From Candidatus Aenigmarchaeota archaeon LH_S7 (GTDB lineage: Archaea; Aenigmatarchaeota; Aenigmatarchaeia; QMZS01), in NCBI GenBank assembly GCA_023659895.1, contig JAGXOL010000005.1:1-47206 (forward strand): a DNA stretch of 47,206 nt, read 5' to 3'. The position numbers were made by a program, and so were the translations under genes. Under the pieces are notes generated by a model, which made no database searches, had not been told where the DNA came from, and saw only the letters and a list, made by a program, of their open reading frames with translations. Positions 1 through 6,940 of the stretch are shown here, piece after piece. How positions within the stretch are numbered: position 1 is the stretch's first letter; the number at the start of each line of letters is the position of its first letter.

Positions 1-315
1 ATTTATGACAGAGGCAGAAAACCGAAAGAAAAATTCAAATACACAAACAAAAAAGAGGAAACAAAAACTTATACTTGCGATGGAATCCTATATGAATTAA
101 ATATTAGCAAAGGGAACATCAGCAAATTTATAGAAAAGATAGGTTTTATTGTGAATAAACATCAAGGAAAAATCCAAAAACTAAATAGAAGATATTATTC
201 AGACGAATTCGAAGATAAGATAAAAGAATTAAAATATATAGGTAAGAAAAAGGTTTATGATTTAACAGAGCCTTTATCTCATTCTATGATATCTCAAGGC
301 ATAATTACGCACAAT
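1..315 (+). other. Intein C-terminal region (possibly the end of a LAGLIDADG-type homing endonuclease) with C-terminal splice junction HN|C
   Basis: VYDLTEPLSHSMISQGIITHN|CGEQPLLPYESC: typical intein C-terminal blocks ending HN followed by Cys+1 (codon 316-318), placed inside the conserved RNR active-site region. Confidence 0.93.
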
Positions 316-1338
316 TGTGGGGAACAACCTTTATTGCCTTATGAATCCTGCAACCTAGGATCAATAAACTTATCAAAAATGGTGAAAAAGAAGGAAAACA
401 AATATGAAGTTGATTGGAAAAAGTTGAAAGAAACAGTTGAAATTGCAACTCATTTCTTGGATAACGTTATTGATGTCAACCCTTACCCTATTAAAGAAAT
501 TGAAAAAGCTACCAAAGACAATAGGAAAATTGGTTTAGGTATAATGGGTCTCGCTGATTTATTAATATTGTTGGGAATACGCTATGATAGTGAGGATGCT
601 GTGGAAAAAGCAAAAGAAATCATGAAGTTTATTACTGATACTGCAAGAGAAAAATCACATGAAATAGCAAAGAAAAAAGGTAGTTTTCCTAACATAAAAA
701 AATCCATTTGGAAAGATGATAGAGAGATGAGAAACGCAACAGTTACAACAATCGCACCAACTGGAACAATAGGTATAATAGCAAACTGTTCTTCAGGTGT
801 AGAACCTATCTTCGCAATATCTTACATGAGAAATGTTGCTAATTCTCTAGGTGAAAATTTGGTTGAGACAAATCAATTATTTGAAAATATTTTGAAAGAA
901 AAAGAATTATACAATCAAGAAATCATAAAAAAGGTTGGTGGTCGCGCTTCAATTCAAGATATAGAAGATGTTCCTAAAGAAATAAGAAGGGTTTTTGTTT
1001 CAGCACATGATATCTCCCCTGAATGGCACTTAAAGTTACAGGCTGCCTTCCAGGAATATACTGACAATGCAGTTTCAAAAACAATTAACTTGCCAAGCAC
1101 AGCAACAATTCAGGATATAGAAAATATTTACTTAAAAGCATGGAAGATGAAATGCAAAGGGATAACCATTTATAGAGACAAGAGCAGGGATGAACAAGTG
1201 ATTAGCTTCTATTCAGAGGATAAAAAAGAGGAAAAGTCTCAGGAGGATGAAAATAAGTGCCCTAATTGTGGAGAAAAGATGGTGAATGAAGAAGGTTGCA
1301 AGGTCTGCAAGAGTTGTGGTTATTCGGTTTGTGGTTAA
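1..1338 (+). CDS. nrdJ: Class II (adenosylcobalamin-dependent) ribonucleoside-diphosphate reductase, 3' part, containing the C-terminal part of an intein; truncated at window edge
   Basis: Frame 1 is open from base 1 through the listed GTG at 151. C-extein motif GEQPLLPYESCNLGSINLSKMV, APTGTIGIIANCSSGVEP, C-terminal zinc-ribbon CPNCG...CKSCG. Confidence 0.93.
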   Translation: MYDRGRKPKEKFKYTNKKEETKTYTCDGILYELNISKGNISKFIEKIGFIVNKHQGKIQKLNRRYYSDEFEDKIKELKYIGKKKVYDLTEPLSHSMISQGIITHNCGEQPLLPYESCNLGSINLSKMVKKKENKYEVDWKKLKETVEIATHFLDNVIDVNPYPIKEIEKATKDNRKIGLGIMGLADLLILLGIRYDSEDAVEKAKEIMKFITDTAREKSHEIAKKKGSFPNIKKSIWKDDREMRNATVTTIAPTGTIGIIANCSSGVEPIFAISYMRNVANSLGENLVETNQLFENILKEKELYNQEIIKKVGGRASIQDIEDVPKEIRRVFVSAHDISPEWHLKLQAAFQEYTDNAVSKTINLPSTATIQDIENIYLKAWKMKCKGITIYRDKSRDEQVISFYSEDKKEEKSQEDENKCPNCGEKMVNEEGCKVCKSCGYSVCG

Positions 1339-1374
1339 TTTAAATAACCTAAATTTTCTTGAGAAACTATAATT

Positions 1375-1632
1375 GTGGGGCTAGCCTGGGCTGTTAGGCG
1401 TAGCCTGTAACCTGAAACTGTCGAAATGCAGGAGGTGAAAACCCTTGGGCGGTAGCTAAAACATCAAGAGCCTCTCTAATTCAACTACGAAGTTCAGCCT
1501 TAGGAGGTGGTACTTTCTGTGAATCCCCCAGGCCCGGAAGGGAGCAAAGGTAAGCAGAAAATACTATGCTTCTAAGTTCACTGAATGGAGGCGAGTTAGG
1601 GAACAAGTTTTTGGTGTTCTGGCTATCCACTA
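1375..1632 (+). ncRNA. Archaeal SRP (7S) RNA
   Basis: Helix 8 signature CCCAGGCCCGGAAGGGAGCAAAGGTAAGCAG; 5' domain GGCTGTTAGGCG...CCTGTAACCTGAAACTGTCGAAATGCAGGAGGTGAAAACCCTTGGGCGG; ends pair (GTGGGGCTAGCC / GGCTATCCAC). Exact ends approximate. Confidence 0.9.
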
Positions 1633-1748
1633 GGGGAAAGCCCTACACAAACCGTTTGATCCAAAAAAGTATTTTTGGTTAATAAAAGGATTTTTCCTTC
1701 AACTAAATTTAAAATATTTTATTGATGTTATGGGCTCGTGGTGTAGCT

Positions 1749-1798
1749 AACCCTTTTTTGATGCAATCTTTTTAAGGTTGCTGAAAAACGGTCTATAA
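1749..1798 (+). other. tRNA-Pro D-loop intron (50 nt)
   Basis: BHB geometry: central helix GTAG/CTAT, bulges CT|A and AA|T, inner helix ACC/GGT; excision restores a standard D-arm GTGTAGCTTGGTTTAGCAT. Confidence 0.75.
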
Positions 1799-1821
1799 TG
1801 GTTTAGCATCGGGGCTTAGGG

Positions 1822-1870
1822 TGGTACACTATAGGTGTTAAGCTCGCCAAATGGGTGAGGTATCAAAAAA
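1822..1870 (+). other. tRNA-Pro anticodon-loop intron at canonical 37/38 (49 nt)
   Basis: Inner helix GGTAC(1823-1827)/GTATC(1860-1864); bulge GG|T and AA|A; anticodon stem GGGGC/GCCTC. Central helix weak (TTAG/AAAA). Confidence 0.68.
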
Positions 1871-1891
1871 AGCCTCAGACGGGAGTTCAAA

Positions 1892-2047
1892 TGGAACTTT
1901 TAGAAAAAGTTCCATCAAAACAAGCTTTTAAAAAAGCTTGAGCAAAAAAGGGACTTTTAGAAACCTCGAAAAACAAAGTTTTTCGGGCCACATAAACCTT
2001 CGGTTTATGAGGAAGTTCCAGCAAAAAGCTCTTACATAATATGGAAA
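1892..2047 (+). other. tRNA-Pro T-loop intron at 59/60 (156 nt) containing hairpin modules
   Basis: T-stem GGGAG/CTCCC; central helix TTCA/TGGA; bulges AA|T and AA|T; excision restores TTCAAAT loop. Confidence 0.78.
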
Positions 2048-2164
2048 TCTCCCCGAGCCCAAAAACAAGTTTTTCGGAGCCCATAAATCTTTGGTTTATG
2101 AGGAAGTTCCATCAAAACAAGCTTTTAAAAAAGCTTGAGCAAAAAAGAAAGGTTTGATCCAAAA
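1893..2164 (+). repeat. Hairpin-module array 1 (within tRNA-Pro T-loop intron and continuing in its 3' trailer)
   Basis: Modules GGAACTTTTAGAAAAAGTTCC (1893-1913), CAAGCTTTTAAAAAAGCTTG (1921-1940), CCTCGAAAAACAAAGTTTTTCGGG, CATAAACCTTCGGTTTATG; second AAGCTT module and GGTTTGATCCAAAA (2151-2164) downstream of the tRNA. Confidence 0.85.
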
Positions 2165-2184
2165 TAAAAACTTATTAAAATCTT

Positions 2185-3990
2185 TTAAAGTTCTTCTTTA
2201 ACACCTATCTTAGGATAAACACCCATTGCCATCATCTCATCTATAGCCAACTTGAAGGCATAAGACATCTTCACTCTAGTAATCTCTGAAGTATTACAAA
2301 TAGGACAATAACTCAATCCCTTTATTTTGTTTTCAATTGCTACAACACCACACTTCTTGCAAACAGGTACTTCTTCCTCATCTGAACTAAATCTTTCCTT
2401 CAAAGTCAAAGCTGCACCATGAGCTAACAAACAATCCTTTTCCATTTCACCAAAACGTAATCCTCCTTGCCTTGCCTTACCTTCTGTTGGCTGCCTTGTT
2501 AAAATTGTTGTAGGTCCACGAGCTCTCATGAAATATTTATCCCTTACCATATGATACAAAGCTTGGTAATAACAAGGTCCTATCAAGATGTTTGCTTTCA
2601 GTTTTTCCCCCGTTTCTCCATTATACATTTCTTCTACTCCAGATTCATCAAAACCCTGTTTTTTCAAAATATCTGAAATCTTGCTTTCAGAAGATTCATA
2701 AAAAGGGGTACTATCCATGATTTCCCCATTAATAGCTGCAGCTTTTCCATAAACTAATTCCATTAATTGACCAACAGTCATTCTTGATGGGATTCCTAAA
2801 GGATTAATAATTACATCAGGAGTTATCCCTTCTTCTGTAAAAGGCATGTCTTCTTCTGGTACTACAGATCCTATAACACCTTTCTGACCATAACGAGAAG
2901 CAAACTTATCACCTATCTCAGGTATTCTTGTTTCCCTTATAGTTGATTTAACAAGTTTGTCACCATTCTCTGTCTGAGTAATTACAACTTTATCAATTAT
3001 ACCACGCTCTCCAAACTTAACAGTCACAGAAGTGTCTCTCCTATTTTCTGCCTCAGACAAAAATTCTTCCATTGGACCATAGAATCTCAAAGGAGAAACC
3101 TTACCCAAAATAATGTCTCCTCCTTCAACTTCTGATTCTGGTGGGGCAACCCCCTCCTCATCCAAAAACCTGTAATCATATTTTGTCTTGTAATTTTTCA
3201 CACCTTCATCAGGTATGGTAATTTCATCACTCTCAATGGACCAGTACTTCTTTTCTTCTGCTTGGTAAGTTCTGAAAAAGGTTGACCTAAATAAACCTCT
3301 TTCAACAGAATTCTTGTTCATAACTATAGCATCTTCCATATTGTAACCCTTATAAGGCATTATAGCAATAACAATGTTCTGTCCTTGAGGATGTTCACTA
3401 AGAATATTTGACTTGTAGATAACAGTATCCACAATAGTATGTTGAGGATAAATTAAATTATAAGTTTTTGTATCAGGTCTCAAAAGATAATTTATAGCAT
3501 AAGTTCCTAAAGCCTGGCTCATCATTTTAGCACCATAGTTAACTCTGTCTGACCTGTTGTGAACTGCAAATGGAACCATGGAAGCAGATACACCTAATAT
3601 TACTGCAGGACTCAACTCAAGATGTGTATGTTCCTCATTCAATTCTTTAATATTCAAAGCTATATAAGCATTTTCTTCCTCTTCTGAATCCAAATATTCT
3701 ACTACTCCCTCTTCAACTAAACCTTGTAAACCTAATTCACCATTTGCTATTCTCTTTAAATGATCTTCTGTAAGTAAAGGGTTTCCGTTCTTGACAATAA
3801 TCAAAGGTCTTCTCAACCTGCTGTTGTCTGTGTTGATTCTTATTTCAGCAATTTCCTCAAGATAAGTAATATTTGTTTCTTGAGAAATCTCATTTTTTCT
3901 CCTTTTATCCTTTAGTGCATCCACAAAAGTTTTTGGTTTTGTTGTTCCCCCTACTAGAACCCCATCAAAAAATACTCTCACATTTACCAT
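2185..3990 (-). CDS. rpoB1: DNA-directed RNA polymerase subunit B' (C-terminal half of split beta-like subunit)
   Basis: MVNVRVFFDGVLVGG...; VIAIMPYKGYNMEDAIVMNK; GDKFASRYGQKGVIG; C-terminal GEMEKDCLLAHGAALTLKERF and zinc motif. Start at internal Met (MVNV) preferred to the listed 4011 start. Confidence 0.96.
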   Translation of the reverse strand: MVNVRVFFDGVLVGGTTKPKTFVDALKDKRRKNEISQETNITYLEEIAEIRINTDNSRLRRPLIIVKNGNPLLTEDHLKRIANGELGLQGLVEEGVVEYLDSEEEENAYIALNIKELNEEHTHLELSPAVILGVSASMVPFAVHNRSDRVNYGAKMMSQALGTYAINYLLRPDTKTYNLIYPQHTIVDTVIYKSNILSEHPQGQNIVIAIMPYKGYNMEDAIVMNKNSVERGLFRSTFFRTYQAEEKKYWSIESDEITIPDEGVKNYKTKYDYRFLDEEGVAPPESEVEGGDIILGKVSPLRFYGPMEEFLSEAENRRDTSVTVKFGERGIIDKVVITQTENGDKLVKSTIRETRIPEIGDKFASRYGQKGVIGSVVPEEDMPFTEEGITPDVIINPLGIPSRMTVGQLMELVYGKAAAINGEIMDSTPFYESSESKISDILKKQGFDESGVEEMYNGETGEKLKANILIGPCYYQALYHMVRDKYFMRARGPTTILTRQPTEGKARQGGLRFGEMEKDCLLAHGAALTLKERFSSDEEEVPVCKKCGVVAIENKIKGLSYCPICNTSEITRVKMSYAFKLAIDEMMAMGVYPKIGVKEEL

Positions 3991-3991
3991 A

Positions 3992-5476
3992 TTATAATTT
4001 CTCTTTAACAAAATTTAAGATGTTTTCTCTTTCTTTATCAGACACCCCCTTTGATATAGAAGCTAAAGTTGCCAAATGTTTTCTCAAACCAATGTTAATA
4101 CCTTCTGGTGTTTCTTGGGAACAAAATTTTCCCCAATGAGTTCCATGTAATTCACGAGCTTCAGGATGTTCCTGAGAAGAAGATAAAACTGAAACAACAG
4201 CTCTCATATTTGAAAGTCTTCTAATATAGTTCACACGGTCCAATCTTTGAGTTATTCCAACTCTTCCTCCTACCCATTGACCTGTGGCAAGTGCTGAAGC
4301 AATTCTCTTTGTTATGTAATTAGACTCAAACAATGCTTGCAAAACAGGATTCTTCTTTCTTTTGGTTAATCTTTGGTAATTGTATTTTATTCTACTTGCA
4401 AGTCCGTTTTTACCTAAAAGCAAGGACCTAAATAAAATATCCAGATAATAGCCTGTTAGTCTTATTCTCTTATTTGCTAAATGGTCTATATCATCTCCCT
4501 TATGAATATCTAACCCAACTTTAATCAACCTATTTGCAACATGTGCAAGATAAATTGCTTTGGTCTTTTGATTTTCAGAGGTAACACCTAAGTGATGTAA
4601 TAAGAAATTGTTCAATAGATTTTGTACTCTTTCTTCAGGAGTTTCCTTACCCATCCCCCTAACAAATTTCTCAAGATATTGTAAGGCATCATTTTGACTT
4701 CTTACTTCTTCAAATTCGTAAATGTTTGTTAAAATTTCCTCATCCATCTTTGAGGTGTCTGAAATAGACTCAACTATTTCCTTGTCTGTTTTTAAACCTA
4801 AGGCACGTAAAACTACAATCAAAGGAACATTTCTTAAATTTGAGAAATTCATGTATAAAATTCTATCTCTTCTTTCAATCATGTGTCTCTGTATGTATTG
4901 ATTCTTCTCTGAGTTTATTCTTGCCATCTCAATACCTTTCTTTTCTTCTTTGGTTATCACCATCCTATTGTTTGCTACTTCCTCTACTCCAACAAGGATC
5001 TTCTCTGTTCCATTAACCAAAAAGTATCCTCCTGGGTCATAAGGATCCTCTCCAATGTTAATTAACTCTTCCTTGCTTAGATTGTGTGTAGGATCCAATG
5101 AAGAACGAACCATTATTGGAAAATCGCAAAGTTTTATCTTTGTTGGCTCTTGATGTACATCATTCACAATAGGTACAACATTAACATAAAGTGGGCAAGT
5201 ATAACTTAAGTTTCTTATCATAGCTTCCATTGGAGTGATAACTCTTTCACAAACATCTGCTTCCCTGAGAACAGGACTACCAAACTCAACTTTCCATAAA
5301 AGAACTTTAAAATTCTCCTCAAGAAGTATATATTCTATTTCATCAACAATCTTTTGTACACCCTCCTTAACAAATTTGTTAAATGATTCAATATGGTAAT
5401 TTATAATAATGCTGGAAAGGTCTTTCTCTATAATATTTTTAAATCCCTCAAACAGCTTATTGTCATTCACAGTCAT
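3992..5476 (-). CDS. rpoB2: DNA-directed RNA polymerase subunit B'' (N-terminal half)
   Basis: ESFNKFVKEGVQKIVDEI; DPGGYFLVNGTEKILVGVEEVANNR; C-terminus HGTHWGKFCSQETPEGINIGLRKHLA. Confidence 0.96.
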   Translation of the reverse strand: MTVNDNKLFEGFKNIIEKDLSSIIINYHIESFNKFVKEGVQKIVDEIEYILLEENFKVLLWKVEFGSPVLREADVCERVITPMEAMIRNLSYTCPLYVNVVPIVNDVHQEPTKIKLCDFPIMVRSSLDPTHNLSKEELINIGEDPYDPGGYFLVNGTEKILVGVEEVANNRMVITKEEKKGIEMARINSEKNQYIQRHMIERRDRILYMNFSNLRNVPLIVVLRALGLKTDKEIVESISDTSKMDEEILTNIYEFEEVRSQNDALQYLEKFVRGMGKETPEERVQNLLNNFLLHHLGVTSENQKTKAIYLAHVANRLIKVGLDIHKGDDIDHLANKRIRLTGYYLDILFRSLLLGKNGLASRIKYNYQRLTKRKKNPVLQALFESNYITKRIASALATGQWVGGRVGITQRLDRVNYIRRLSNMRAVVSVLSSSQEHPEARELHGTHWGKFCSQETPEGINIGLRKHLATLASISKGVSDKERENILNFVKEKL

Positions 5477-5718
5477 GGTATAACCACCCTATAATATAAA
5501 TAAGTTTGATTTGTAGACACAGATTCTCTTTTTATCTCTATAATATCTCCTTCTTCAGGATTTAAGTTTTTTATAGCAGGGTCAGTTTTTTTTATCCTTG
5601 GGAACTTTTTTTCTCTGACATTGTATTTCTTCAGTATTTCTGTTTTTTCCTCTTCACTTAACTTTCTGTGTTCTGGAACCAAAACATGTTTTTCCACTTC
5701 AAGATCCTTCTTTGCCAT
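5473..5718 (-). CDS. rpoH: DNA-directed RNA polymerase subunit H
   Basis: HVLVPEHRKLSEEEKTEILKKYNV...LPRIKKTDPAIK-type sequence and position directly upstream of rpoB''. Confidence 0.94.
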   Translation of the reverse strand: MAKKDLEVEKHVLVPEHRKLSEEEKTEILKKYNVREKKFPRIKKTDPAIKNLNPEEGDIIEIKRESVSTNQTYLYYRVVIP

Positions 5719-5744
5719 AATATTCTTTGTTAAAAACTTTCTTC

Positions 5745-5976
5745 TTTTGGATCAAACCTTCATTTTTTGCTCAAGCTTTTTTTAAAAGCTTGTTTTGATG
5801 GAACTTCCTCATAAACCTTAGGTTTATGGGGCCCCGAAAAACTTGTTTTTCGAGGTTTCTAAAAGTTCCTTTTTTGCTCAAGCTTTTTTTAAAAGCTTGT
5901 TTTGCTGGAACTTTTTTTAAAAGTTCCCCTCTTTTTTTGCTGGAACTTTTTTTAAAAGTTCCCCTAAAAGGTTTGT
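5745..5976 (-). repeat. Hairpin-module array 2 (3' trailer of tRNA-Lys, between tRNA-Lys and rpoH)
   Basis: On the minus strand: two GGAACTTTTAAAAAAAGTTCC modules, two CAAGCTTTTAAAAAAAGCTTG modules, CTCGAAAAACAAGTTTTTCGGGG, CATAAACCTAAGGTTTATG, ending in GGTTTGATCCAAAA (5745-5758). Confidence 0.85.
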
Positions 5977-5991
5977 ATGAGCCCGACGGGA

Positions 5992-6027
5992 TCTTCTTTT
6001 TGCTTGAGCTTTTTTCTAAAAAGCTCA
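5992..6027 (-). other. tRNA-Lys T-loop intron at 59/60 (36 nt), single hairpin GAGCTTTTTTAGAAAAAAGCTC
   Basis: T-stem GCGGG/CCCGT; TTCGAA|T...GA|TCCCGT; 3 of 4 central-helix pairs (TTC/GAA). Confidence 0.75.
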
Positions 6028-6049
6028 TTCGAACCCGCGACTTTCAGGT

Positions 6050-6098
6050 GTCTTCTTTCATAGAGGCATATATTATTTACCCTCAAAACTTTTAATAA
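6050..6098 (-). other. tRNA-Lys anticodon-loop intron at 37/38 (49 nt)
   Basis: Central helix CTTT/GAAG, bulges TA|T and AC|A, anticodon stem TCAGG/CCTGA. Confidence 0.85.
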
Positions 6099-6252
6099 TA
6101 AAAGCCTGACGCTCTAACCAGACTGAGCTACGGGCCCATAAATTAGGAAAAAAGTAATTTATTATTTACTTAATCAACAAATTTTTTGCTTGTTTCTAAA
6201 AAGGTTTCTTGTTTGGATGAAACCTTTTCTAAAGGTTTCGCTGGGGAAGGGA

Positions 6253-6423
6253 ATCTCAAACATTTTTCTTTTGGAGTTGGTAGATCTCTCTTTGGAACTT
6301 CCTCATAAACCTTGGGTTTATGGGGCCCCGAAAAACTTTGTTTTTCGAGGTTTCTAAAAGTCCCCTTTTTTGCTCAAGCTTTTTTAAAAGCTTGTTTTGA
6401 TGGAACTTTTTCTAAAAGTTCTA
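6253..6423 (-). other. tRNA-Ser T-loop intron at 59/60 (171 nt) carrying the hairpin-module array (array 3)
   Basis: T-stem AAGGG/CCCTT, central helix TTCA/TGAG, bulges AA|T and AT|T; contains AGAACTTTTAGAAAAAGTTCC, CAAGCTTTTAAAAAAGCTTG, CCTCGAAAAACAAAGTTTTTCGGGG, CATAAACCCAAGGTTTATG. Confidence 0.8.
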
Positions 6424-6473
6424 TTTGAACCCTTGCCTCCAAAAAGGAGACCAGCTCTCCAGGCTGGCGCCTT

Positions 6474-6527
6474 ATTCCGTAGCCATTTCTTTTTTGATAA
6501 GAGTTCTAAGGTCCAAGAAAAAGCTTG
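6474..6527 (-). other. tRNA-Ser D-loop intron (54 nt)
   Basis: Central helix TCCG/CGGA, bulges GT|C and AT|A; excision gives GCCGAGTCCGGTAAGGCGCC. Confidence 0.72.
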
Positions 6528-6588
6528 ACCGGACTCGGCCACCCCAGCATAAATTAAAATTTAATTTAATTTAAATCTCAAAAAGATT

Positions 6589-6921
6589 ATGAAAGTTGAT
6601 AGTTATAAATTTGGGGAAATAGTTATTGATAGGGAAAAATACACAAATGATGTGATTGTTTTCAAAGACCATATAATGGAATGGTGGAGGAAAGAGGGCC
6701 ACCTTCTGCAAGTCGAGGATATCACAAAAGTTATTAAAGAAAAACCTGATGTTTTGATAATAGGTACTGGAGCTTATGGAGCAATGAAAGTTGATGATAA
6801 AGTTGAAGAAGAAATGAAAAATAAAGGAATTAAATTAATCAAAAAGAAGTCAAAAGAAGCTTGTGAAGAATTTAATAGAACAAAGGAGAACGCTATTCTT
6901 GCAATTCATCTGACTTGTTAA
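6589..6921 (+). CDS. Mth938 domain-containing protein (DUF498/NDUFAF3-like family)
   Basis: Compact 110-aa domain: KFGEIVIDREKYTNDVIVF...PDVLIIGTGAYGAMKVDDKVEEEMKNKGI. Confidence 0.8.
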   Translation: MKVDSYKFGEIVIDREKYTNDVIVFKDHIMEWWRKEGHLLQVEDITKVIKEKPDVLIIGTGAYGAMKVDDKVEEEMKNKGIKLIKKKSKEACEEFNRTKENAILAIHLTC

Positions 6922-6940
6922 ATAAAAATTTATTTATTAT

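Larger units (their letters stand above)
1732..2061 (+). tRNA. tRNA-Pro-like (apparent anticodon AGG) interrupted by three introns (D-loop, 37/38, T-loop 59/60)
   Basis: Acceptor GGGCTCG(1732-1738)/CGAGCCC(2054-2060)+A. Reconstructed: GGGCTCGTGGTGTAGCT-TGGTTTAGCATCGGGGCTTAGGG-AGCCTCAGACGGGAGTTCAAA-TCTCCCCGAGCCCA; all stems pair. Confidence 0.82.
5978..6137 (-). tRNA. tRNA-Lys(TTT) with two introns (37/38 and 59/60)
   Basis: GGGCCCGTAGCTCAGTCTGGTTAGAGCGTCAGGCTTTTA-...-ACCTGAAAGTCGCGGGTTCGAA-...-TCCCGTCGGGCTCA; all stems pair. Confidence 0.93.
6239..6548 (-). tRNA. tRNA-Ser(GGA) with introns in D-loop and T-loop (59/60)
   Basis: GCTGGGGTGGCCGAGTCCGGT-...-AAGGCGCCAGCCTGGAGAGCTGGTCTCCTTTTTGGAGGCAAGGGTTCAAA-...-TCCCTTCCCCAGCG; type II long variable arm CTCC/GGAG. 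Confidence 0.9.

Noticed and set aside
1810-1876. Reading the tRNA at 1732-2061 as tRNA-Leu(TAG)
   Set aside because: Requires a mismatched anticodon stem and D-stem and lacks the long variable arm; the Pro-like register pairs better and fits the intron spacing.
1887-2084. 65-aa minus ORF
   Set aside because: Lies in the tRNA-Pro T-loop intron and hairpin repeats; its peptide (KSFLLELPHKP, FFAQAFLKACFDGTF) is a translation of the repeated hairpins.
3873-4139. 88-aa plus ORF antisense to rpoB genes
   Set aside because: Antisense to strongly supported rpoB' and rpoB''.
5771-6095. 85-aa minus and 89-aa plus ORFs over the tRNA-Lys region
   Set aside because: Translations of hairpin modules and of the tRNA itself; repetitive peptides on both strands indicate non-coding sequence.
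1893-6423. Possible CRISPR array
   Set aside because: Units are palindromic hairpins of several types with A-rich linkers, without regularly spaced unique spacers and with no cas genes in the window.
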